Assembly (NCBI GenBank): GCA_021323695.1
Contig: JAJPKN010000020.1
Coordinates: forward strand, 174,845 to 238,844
DNA from: Actinomycetota bacterium
Lineage (GTDB): Bacteria > Actinomycetota > Acidimicrobiia > Acidimicrobiales > Palsa-688
DNA length: 64,000 nucleotides
Direction: 5' to 3'
The translations under genes and the position numbers were made by a program. A model generated the notes under the pieces. That model was given only the letters and a program-made list of their open reading frames with translations, was not told where the DNA came from and did no database searches. Within the stretch, counting starts at the first letter, position 1. Every line of letters begins with the position of its first letter. Of the stretch, positions 58,246 through 64,000 are shown piece by piece.

Positions 58246-58836
58246 TCACCCCGGAGCTGCTGGCGCGCCGGCCGTGCCCGGCACCTGGCCCGGGACAGGA
58301 GCGGTCGTCCCTGCCGGTCCCCCTGAGGCCAGGGCGGTTGCCCCGGTTGGCTCCAGCAGCGAACGGGCCTTGGCCATGCGTGCGTCCAAGTCGGCCAGGA
58401 AGGCGTCCAGTGCTGCCCGCTTGGCCTCGACCGTGGCCCTCAGGCTCTCCTGCAGGGCTAAGTACTCCCGGCACAGCTGGGCGCGCTCATTCGGGCTTGT
58501 CCGTTCGTCGTGGTAGGCCTCGCGGATCTCCGCCAGCCGGTCGTCGTTGCTCAAGACGACGGCGATCTCGTCCAGGTTGAGGCCGAGGAGCTCTTGCAGT
58601 TGCCGTACCCGGGCCACCCGGGCCAGGTCGTCGGCGGAGTAGCGCCTCATCCCCCCGGGTGTCCGGCCACAAGGCCTTATGAGCCCGATCTCCTGGTAGT
58701 AGCGCAGCGCCCGTTCGGACACCCCCAGGATGTTGGCTGCGGCGCCGATGCTGAGCAGGTCGCCAGGCGGCCCGTGGCCTGGTGCGGGAGCGGCGCTCGC
58801 CGCACCCGGGGCGCTCGCCGCACCCGGGGTGCTCAC
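58246..58836 (-). CDS. MerR-family transcriptional regulator
   Basis: 196 residues from a GTG that overlaps the exporter stop by four bases. An Ala/Pro/Gly-rich leader of about 25 residues precedes the winged helix: LLSIGAAANILGVSERALRY, YQEIGLIRPCGRTPGGMRRY, then the helical linker AEIREAYHDERTSPNERAQL. The C-terminal tail is Pro/Gly rich. It probably controls the linked exporter through the dyad at 60681-60696. Ligand likely a drug-like compound, by analogy only. Confidence 0.92.
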   Translation of the reverse strand: MSTPGAASAPGAASAAPAPGHGPPGDLLSIGAAANILGVSERALRYYQEIGLIRPCGRTPGGMRRYSADDLARVARVRQLQELLGLNLDEIAVVLSNDDRLAEIREAYHDERTSPNERAQLCREYLALQESLRATVEAKRAALDAFLADLDARMAKARSLLEPTGATALASGGPAGTTAPVPGQVPGTAGAPAAPG

Positions 58837-60635
58837 CGCGCCTCCGTGCCCACCGTGGCCGCGCCGGGCGCCTCCGTCAGCTCTGCCCTGGCCGCCCCCG
58901 CTCGGGCGCCGGCCGGAGTTTGGCTGCCGTGGACGTAGCGGTTGCCTCGCAGGGCGCTGGCGAGCACGGCGACTGCGGTGGCACCAGCAGCGAAGTCGAA
59001 CGAGAGGTGAAGGCCGTTGGCGAAGGGCTGCTCTATCAGCTTGGGGAAGAACGACCGCCCGGTCAGGTAAGCCACCTGGTGCGGGCTCAAGTGCTGGAGA
59101 GCGCCCGTGGGGCCGAGCAGCTGCTTTATGGGGTTGTACCCGAGGAAGGCTGAGAACAGGCTGCCGATAGGTGGCTCATTGGCCACCAGGTGAGCGGCGG
59201 AGGGGGCCACCCCTTGGCTGACCAGCCCTTGGTACAGGTGGGCCGGCAGCTGGGAGGCCAGCCCCAACGTCACGATGGTGAAGAACAGGCCCATGGAAAG
59301 CACTGTGGCCGAATTTTGGAAGGTGTTCAGCATCCCCGCGCCCACCCCCCGCTGCTCCGGGGGCAGGCTGTTCATCACCGAGGCCAGGTTGGGGGAAAAG
59401 AACATCCCCATGCCCAAGGCGAAGAGGAAGATCAGCAGGGCGAACCACACGTAGCTGAAGTCCATGGGCAGCAGCTCCAGGAGCAAGAAGGCGGCGCCGC
59501 TAAGGGCCAGGCCGGCGGTCGCCAGGCCCCGCGCGCCCAGGACGTCCGAAAGGGCGCCGGCCAAGGGCCCCATGGCGAGGAAGCCCAAGGTCAAGGGGAC
59601 CATGAAGATGCCCGCCCACAGCGGGGTCTGGGAGAAGCTGTAGCCGTGCTGAGGCAGCCAGATGCCCTGCAGCCAGATGATCAGCATGAACTGCAGGCCA
59701 CCGCGGCCGAGCGCCCCGAGCAGCCCCGCTATGTTGCCGGCGGTGAACGGGCGGATGCGGAACAGGCCCAGGCGGAACATCGGCTCGGCTACCCGGGCCT
59801 CGATGAAGACGAACAGGCCCATCACCGCCAGCCCGCCGAAGATGGCCGTCAGTACCCAGGGGTTTGCCCAACCGGTCGGGTGCCCCCCATAGGGCAGCAG
59901 AGAGTAGACGATGCCGCTCAGCAGGGCGATGAGGCCTACCGCGAAGGTCGCATTGCCCAGCCAGTCGATCTTGGCGGGGACGCGCACACCATTGTCCTCC
60001 AGCACCATGTAGGCCCACACCGTCCCGAACAGCCCGAAGGGCACCGATACCAGGAACACGAGGTGCCACTCGACCGGGCCCAGTACACCTCCCAGGATGA
60101 GGCCCAGGAACGAGCCGCTCACCGCGGCGATCCCGTTGATCCCCATCGCCTTGCCTCTTTCGTTCGCGGGGAAGGCATCGGTCAGTATGGCGGTCGAGTT
60201 GGCGAACAACAGGGCGCCACCGACACCTTGGAAGACCCGCATGACGACGATCCACAGTGCCCCGGCCGCCCCGCTGAGCCAGGTCACCGAGAGCAGGATG
60301 GAGAACAGGGTGAACACGGCGAACCCGAGGTTGTACATCTTGACCCGGCCGTAGATGTCCCCGACCCTCCCCAAGCTGACGACGAGCACCGCCGTCACCA
60401 AAAGAAACCCCATGAAGACCCAGAGGAAATAAGAAGTGTTGGACGGGGTCAGAGGGTTGAGCTTGATCCCGTCGAAGATGTCGGGCAACGAGATGAGCAA
60501 GATGGACTGGTTGATCGTGACCATCAGGATGCCGAGGGTCGTGTTGGACAGCGCAACCCACTTGTAGTGGGCCTTGCGCTTGGTGCTGGCCGCCGCGTGC
60601 TGACTTGCCGGCGGGTGCTCGCCTGCCGCCTTCAT
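58833..60635 (-). CDS. MFS drug exporter, DHA2 family (14 spans)
   Basis: 600 residues with about 14 membrane spans. Marks: VTINQSILLISLPDIFDGI, VSLGRVGDIYGRVKMYNLGF, the motif C region GIAAVSGSFLGLILGGVLGP and PPEQRGVGAGMLNTFQNSA. The arrangement is that of EmrB/QacA proton-driven exporters. It begins with an ATG at 60635. A MerR gene follows with a GTGA overlap. Substrate unknown. Confidence 0.93.
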   Translation of the reverse strand: MKAAGEHPPASQHAAASTKRKAHYKWVALSNTTLGILMVTINQSILLISLPDIFDGIKLNPLTPSNTSYFLWVFMGFLLVTAVLVVSLGRVGDIYGRVKMYNLGFAVFTLFSILLSVTWLSGAAGALWIVVMRVFQGVGGALLFANSTAILTDAFPANERGKAMGINGIAAVSGSFLGLILGGVLGPVEWHLVFLVSVPFGLFGTVWAYMVLEDNGVRVPAKIDWLGNATFAVGLIALLSGIVYSLLPYGGHPTGWANPWVLTAIFGGLAVMGLFVFIEARVAEPMFRLGLFRIRPFTAGNIAGLLGALGRGGLQFMLIIWLQGIWLPQHGYSFSQTPLWAGIFMVPLTLGFLAMGPLAGALSDVLGARGLATAGLALSGAAFLLLELLPMDFSYVWFALLIFLFALGMGMFFSPNLASVMNSLPPEQRGVGAGMLNTFQNSATVLSMGLFFTIVTLGLASQLPAHLYQGLVSQGVAPSAAHLVANEPPIGSLFSAFLGYNPIKQLLGPTGALQHLSPHQVAYLTGRSFFPKLIEQPFANGLHLSFDFAAGATAVAVLASALRGNRYVHGSQTPAGARAGAARAELTEAPGAATVGTEAR

Positions 60636-60680
60636 GTGCTGCTGCTCCCTTTGGTCGTCCGCAGGAAGCCTAGCCAGTCC

Positions 60681-60696
60681 TTGACGTAAACGTTAG
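60681..60696. promoter_or_regulatory. Near-palindrome, candidate MerR operator
   Basis: TTGACGT, AA, ACGTTAG: the two halves match at five of seven positions. It lies 46 bases before the exporter start and runs into the EamA stop codon (60693-60695). MerR exporter systems commonly use ACGT-rich dyads of this sort between -35 and -10. Confidence 0.45.
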
Positions 60697-61805
60697 ACTT
60701 CGCTCACAGAGGGCCTGAGGGCCAGCTCAGCCGAGGCGGGCTTAGCCGGGGCAGGCTGGGAGGCGAAGGTGTTGATGTCACCCTCCGCCAGGAGGCCCGC
60801 GGGTGGGGAGGCACCAGGCAGGACAGCGTGGCCTGGGCCCCCTTCAGCCACCTCCACCAGGAGCATCGCCCCCAGGACGAGGCCTCCGCCCAGTAGGACG
60901 GGGAGGCCGATGGAGCCGCCGGCGGCCCAGGCGGCCAAGGCGGCGAAGACGGGTTCCATGGTGAGCACCAAGGCCGCGCGCGCCGCCGGCAGCTTGGACT
61001 GGGCCCAGGTCTGGGCCACGAAGGCGAAGGCAGTGGCAACGACCGCGGTCCCGATGACGGCCGCCCAAACCGCAGCGCTCTCCCGGGGGTTGGGGCCAGA
61101 GGGGAGCGCGGCGAGCGAGCAGCAGGCCGCCACCGTCAGGAGCTGCACGGTGGCCAACCCGTAGGCGTTGCGAGGTGACGACCATCGGCTCAGCCCGACG
61201 ACTTGGACGGCGAAGGCGGCCGCGCTGGCGACGGTCAGGAGCTCGCCCGCGCCCATCGAGAAACCTCGTACCGACATGGCCCCCAGGCCCCCCAGAGCCA
61301 CCACGGCGGCGACCCACACCCGGGGGCGAGCCCTCTGACGTAGCAGGGCCCAGGCCAGCAGGGGAGTGAAGACAACCTGCAGCCCGGTCAGGAACCCGGA
61401 TATCGCGGCGGTCGTGTAGCGCAGGCCGAGCGTCTGCAGCCAATAGCCCCCTGCCAGGGACAGGCCCAACAACCAACCCCGGGCCCAGTCCCGGCGGCCG
61501 AGGTGCAAGAGGTACCGGGGCCGCAACAGTGCCAGTACGCCGCCGGCGATCAAGAAGCGCCAAGCCAGGAAGTTGGCGACCGACGTGTGGGCCACCGCCC
61601 CCTTGACCACCACGAAGGTCCCTCCCCAGGCCACGGTGGCGGCCAACAGCACCCCCACGGCCGCCCTCTGTGAGCCGCCGCTGGCCCCGTTTGGCCTGCT
61701 GGGGCTGGGCGCGACCGGTGCCAGCGGGCTGGGAGGCGCGTACAGGCGACGCTGGCCCGCCCTGGTCACGGTCTTCTCGTGCACCCTCGTCATGCCCCTC
61801 ACCAT
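60693..61805 (-). CDS. EamA/DMT-family transporter
   Basis: 370 residues: about 45 residues of polar leader, then ten membrane spans in two EamA repeats (ATVAWGGTFVVVKGAVAHTS with NFLAWRFLIAGGVLALLRP; the second repeat starts VASAAAFAVQVVGLSRWSS and includes ALVLTMEPVFAALAAWAAGG). A 60-residue polar C-terminal tail follows. It probably exports a metabolite or amino acid. An XRE-cupin regulator diverges from it across a perfect palindrome containing its -10 box. Confidence 0.92.
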   Translation of the reverse strand: MVRGMTRVHEKTVTRAGQRRLYAPPSPLAPVAPSPSRPNGASGGSQRAAVGVLLAATVAWGGTFVVVKGAVAHTSVANFLAWRFLIAGGVLALLRPRYLLHLGRRDWARGWLLGLSLAGGYWLQTLGLRYTTAAISGFLTGLQVVFTPLLAWALLRQRARPRVWVAAVVALGGLGAMSVRGFSMGAGELLTVASAAAFAVQVVGLSRWSSPRNAYGLATVQLLTVAACCSLAALPSGPNPRESAAVWAAVIGTAVVATAFAFVAQTWAQSKLPAARAALVLTMEPVFAALAAWAAGGSIGLPVLLGGGLVLGAMLLVEVAEGGPGHAVLPGASPPAGLLAEGDINTFASQPAPAKPASAELALRPSVSEV

Positions 61806-61813
61806 CCTGCCTC

Positions 61814-61831
61814 AGTGCATTATATTGCACT
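61814..61831. promoter_or_regulatory. Palindrome with embedded -10 (XRE-cupin operator candidate)
   Basis: AGTGCA and TGCACT (6-bp arms) flank TTATAT. On the leftward strand TATAAT (61819-61824) is a perfect -10 box for the EamA gene, lying wholly within the dyad apart from its outer end. Binding would block that promoter. The divergent gene at 61945 encodes the likely repressor. Confidence 0.6.
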
Positions 61832-61834
61832 AGG

Positions 61835-61930
61835 CCGCCTGGGCCGGGGGACGGCTGCAGCCCGCCTGGGCCGGGGGACGGCTGCAGCCCGCCTGGGCCG
61901 GGGACGGCTGCAGCCCGCCTGGGCCGGGGG
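61835..61930. repeat. 27-base GC-rich tandem repeat, about 3.6 copies
   Basis: Units start at 61835, 61862, 61889 and 61915 and read CCGCCTGGGCCGGGG(G)ACGG then CTGCAG. The third copy has lost one G. Each full unit ends in the palindrome CTGCAG within GGCTGCAGCC. The array fills the gap between the EamA promoter and the regulator start. Confidence 0.85.
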
Positions 61931-61944
61931 CAACAATAGACGGC

Positions 61945-62535
61945 GTGGTGGACCAAGAGCCTCGGGCCGGTAGCGCGGCACCGCTTGCTCCGGCTCAGGC
62001 GGTGGGTTCGCGTGTGCGCACCCTGCGCCAGGCACGTCAACTGACCCTCGACGAGCTGAGCTCCCGTTCCGGGGTCAGCCGGCGGATGATCGCCCTGGTG
62101 GAGGCTGGGGAGGCCAACCCCAGCTTGGGCACCTTGGACAAGCTAGCCCGGGCCCTGGGCACCGACTTTGCTTCTTTGGTCACCGACCACCCGGTGGCCC
62201 CCCTCGTGCCCGAGGCGGCCGAGGACGTTGCGCCGGTTTGGCAGGACGGCCAGGGCAGCACTGCCCGGATCCTGGTCTCTCACCGGGGCGGCGCGACGAC
62301 CGAGCTGTGGCAATGGGAGCTGGTCCCGGGCGGGCGCTACCAAGCTGAGCCCGACCCTCCGGGCAGCGAGGAGATGATCCTTGTCTCCTCCGGCCACCTG
62401 GTGGTGGAGGTGGGCGCGGACCGGCTCCCGCTTGGGCCGGGGGGGTACCTGAGGCTGCCCACCAACCAGCCCTACGCCTATGTCAATGTTGGCCGCTCCC
62501 TGGCACGCTTCGTTCGGGTTGTCGTCTCGCCTTGA
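61945..62535 (+). CDS. XRE-family regulator with cupin domain
   Basis: 196 residues, GTG start. Helix-turn-helix: SRVRTLRQARQLTLDELSSR, SGVSRRMIALVEAGEANPSL. After LARALG comes a short linker and a cupin domain (about 110-195): GSEEMILVSSGHLVVEVGAD, with RFVRVVVS at the end. The domain pair is that of XRE-cupin sensors of small metabolites. It is divergent from an EamA transporter and probably regulates it through the palindrome at 61814. No ribosome site is visible; leaderless translation is possible. Confidence 0.92.
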   Translation: MVDQEPRAGSAAPLAPAQAVGSRVRTLRQARQLTLDELSSRSGVSRRMIALVEAGEANPSLGTLDKLARALGTDFASLVTDHPVAPLVPEAAEDVAPVWQDGQGSTARILVSHRGGATTELWQWELVPGGRYQAEPDPPGSEEMILVSSGHLVVEVGADRLPLGPGGYLRLPTNQPYAYVNVGRSLARFVRVVVSP

Positions 62536-62669
62536 GGGTCCCCCAGGCGCGGCCGCTCGGGCCGGGCCACCCCGGCCGGCCTGCCCGCTCGGCCGTCCAG
62601 GCTGGCCGGCCGCCACTGCTGGCACCGCTGTACCCTGGTCCTGGTACCTGAGGCAAGGTGGTGATGACC

Positions 62670-63113
62670 ATGGCCCTAGTACGGCGCAGTAGCTCGCCCG
62701 TGGAGCTTGACCCCTTTGACGTGGACCTCCTTGACTGGCCGTTCCGGCCCTTGGGGAGGCTTCGCCGGTTGCTGGAGCAAGAAGAGGTCAAAGTCGAGGA
62801 GTTCACCGAGGGCGGCCAGCTCGTGGTCCGAGCTGAGCTGCCGGGTGTGGACCCAGACAAGGACATCGAAATATCCATCGAGGGCGGCAACCTTTGCATA
62901 CGTGCTGAGCGAAGGCAGGAGGACAAAGTCGAGGGGCGCAATTACCGCCGCACGGAGATCCGTTACGGGTCGTTCGCGCGCGTATTACCGCTGCCCCCTA
63001 GCGCCAGAGAACAAGACATAAAGGCTACGTACAAGAACGGTATTTTGGAGGTCCGGGCGCCACTGGACGACAGCTCGAAGAAAACCTCCCGGATCCCGGT
63101 CACAACTAGTTGA
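62670..63113 (+). CDS. Hsp20/alpha-crystallin small heat-shock protein
   Basis: 147 residues. The start at 62670 sits seven bases after AAGGTGG; GTG or ATG at 62658/62664 are alternatives. Alpha-crystallin domain: VKVEEFTEGGQLVVRAELPG, VDPDKDIEISIEGGNLCIRA, and YGSFARVLPLPP, with the C-terminal IPV (IxV-type) motif RIPVTTS used for oligomer contacts. ATP-independent chaperone in the cytoplasm. No HspR box (HAIR) is visible upstream. Confidence 0.93.
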   Translation: MALVRRSSSPVELDPFDVDLLDWPFRPLGRLRRLLEQEEVKVEEFTEGGQLVVRAELPGVDPDKDIEISIEGGNLCIRAERRQEDKVEGRNYRRTEIRYGSFARVLPLPPSAREQDIKATYKNGILEVRAPLDDSSKKTSRIPVTTS

Positions 63114-63250
63114 AGGGCTGGCTGGCCGGTGGCAAGAGGGGCGGCCCGGTCGTTAAGAGGGGGCTGGCCGTAGCAGAGGCTGGCCGGCCGGCACGGGGCC
63201 CAAGTTGGGCGGACGAGAAAGCCCGGCGCGCCCGCCCGCGCCCGAGCTCC

Positions 63251-63805
63251 TCAGCTCAGCGGTGGTAGGTGGCTGCTGGCCATGCGCAAGCCGTAGTCGT
63301 AGCCCTCGAGCCAGCTGATGGCTTCGCGCGCCCGAGGGTAGCGGGCGACCAAGGACTTGAACGCCGGGCCGTGGTTGGGCACCAGCAAGTGCGCCAGCTC
63401 GTGCACGAGGACGTAGTTGAGGACCCACTCGGGGACACCCCGCAGCCGGGCGGACACCCTGATCTCGCCGCTGGCTGAGGTGCAGCTGCCCCAGCGGGTC
63501 TTTTCCTGGTTGGTCACCCAACGGACTTCGCTTGGCTTCGCTTTGCCGTTCGGGTACTGGGCCGAAAGCTTGGCCGCTCGGCGGGCCAGGTGCTCGTGGT
63601 CGGGCTGTTTTGGTGCCGCTCGGCGCAGCAGCCGGGCTGCCAGTTCCTCGGCCACCCGTTGGCGCTCGCTGGCAGGCAGCCGGGCCGGCACGAGGACGAC
63701 AATGCGGTCGCCCTCGAAGCGGGCTGAGCAGGTCCGTTGCCGGCGGGCAGACGGCCTCACCTCTATACAGGGCCGCGGGGTGGGGTTGTGGAACGCGCTC
63801 TCCAT
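63251..63805 (-). CDS. YgjP-type (M48-like, DUF45) metallopeptidase
   Basis: 184 residues from the ATG at 63805, with GAAGGA before it; the frame runs on to 63907. Motifs: EVRPSARRQRTCSARFEGDR, KTRWGSCTSASGEIRVSARL, LNYVLVHELAHLLVPNHGPA with the HELAH zinc site and the third ligand His in NHGPAF. YgjP proteins bind zinc and associate with nucleotide-linked functions. Smaller than E. coli YgjP relatives but complete in core. Confidence 0.9.
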   Translation of the reverse strand: MESAFHNPTPRPCIEVRPSARRQRTCSARFEGDRIVVLVPARLPASERQRVAEELAARLLRRAAPKQPDHEHLARRAAKLSAQYPNGKAKPSEVRWVTNQEKTRWGSCTSASGEIRVSARLRGVPEWVLNYVLVHELAHLLVPNHGPAFKSLVARYPRAREAISWLEGYDYGLRMASSHLPPLS

Positions 63806-63934
63806 GGTCCTTCGCCCTGGAAGCCTATACGGGAGCGCAACCCCGCGGGTCACCCAAACGAGAGGGTGCCTGCGCCCAGCCGCACGTGGCGACCGAGGAA
63901 TCGTCAAAACTTGTGGATCGGCCTCACCCGCTGA

Positions 63935-64000
63935 TCACGCGGCGACCTCTCCTTCTTGCTCTACCTTGACCTCGCTCTCGACCAACACCCCCTTTCGGAA
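63935..64000 (-). CDS. C-terminal end of an unidentified protein (cut by window edge)
   Basis: The last 21 codons of a possible leftward gene are inside the window: KGVLVESEVKVEQEGEVAA then TGA (complement of 63935-63937). The acidic, beta-rich sequence and absence of stops look coding, but it is too short to identify. Confidence 0.35.
   Translation of the reverse strand, partial: FRKGVLVESEVKVEQEGEVAA

Noticed and set aside
61835..61930. CRISPR array
   Set aside because: The units are directly adjacent with no unique spacers, and no cas genes are present. The same holds for the arrays at 15287 and 35557.

Overview
The window is about 64 kb of high-GC DNA (roughly 70 percent by eye) with many GTG and some TTG starts, frequent 4-base stop/start overlaps and short intergenic gaps. 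Gene content points to an actinomycete: an Rv2578c-type radical SAM protein, DUF2630 and DUF2237 proteins, PucR and LacI regulators, a stand-alone LigD-type polymerase and leaderless-looking starts. An acidimicrobial or related deep actinobacterial lineage is a guess, not a reading. No rRNA, phage, IS element or CRISPR array was seen; two tRNA genes are present.

Layout. 1-10.6 kb: an OmpR-type two-component pair (kinase cut by the left edge), an aldo/keto reductase, a Liv-type ABC importer read leftward, a DcuS/CitA-like kinase and its regulator read rightward from the same divergent region, and a VapBC toxin-antitoxin pair. 10.7-13.7 kb: tRNA-Gln, glutamyl-tRNA synthetase, a sigma-70 factor and a CAT-anticodon tRNA. 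13.7-31.9 kb: a proline/hydroxyproline island. One leftward cluster carries a binding protein, LivHMGF, the pyrroline-4-hydroxy-2-carboxylate deaminase, hydroxyproline 2-epimerase, a two-gene D-hydroxyproline dehydrogenase in which two usual subunits are fused, a PucR regulator and an enolase-superfamily enzyme. The 2-oxoglutarate-semialdehyde dehydrogenase faces it from one side and PutA diverges from the other. 31.9-35.5 kb: esterase, lipoprotein L,D-transpeptidase, alpha/beta hydrolase. 35.7-41.9 kb: xylulokinase and LacI regulator diverging from a ribose-type sugar importer across a triple operator array. 42-50 kb: an unknown membrane protein, a DUF885 protein, an RNA methyltransferase, GNAT, a GarR-like reductase, small proteins and a GH6 cellulase. 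50.2-53.8 kb: LacI regulator, LigD polymerase domain, radical SAM protein. 53.8-58.3 kb: an arginine-to-proline pair (arginine dihydrolase plus LOR/SDH-type ornithine cyclodeaminase) divergent from a cyanophycinase-like S51 protein. 58.2-64 kb: MerR with an MFS exporter, EamA exporter facing an XRE-cupin regulator, Hsp20 and a YgjP-type metallopeptidase.

How it fits together. Trans-4-hydroxy-L-proline would be imported, epimerised, oxidised, deaminated to 2-oxoglutarate semialdehyde and oxidised to 2-oxoglutarate. Proline would go to glutamate through PutA. Arginine, perhaps released by the S51 protein, could enter as ornithine and then proline. A separate module would import a pentose or polyol and phosphorylate xylulose. 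These roles are inferred from family membership and gene order; no search could be run here.
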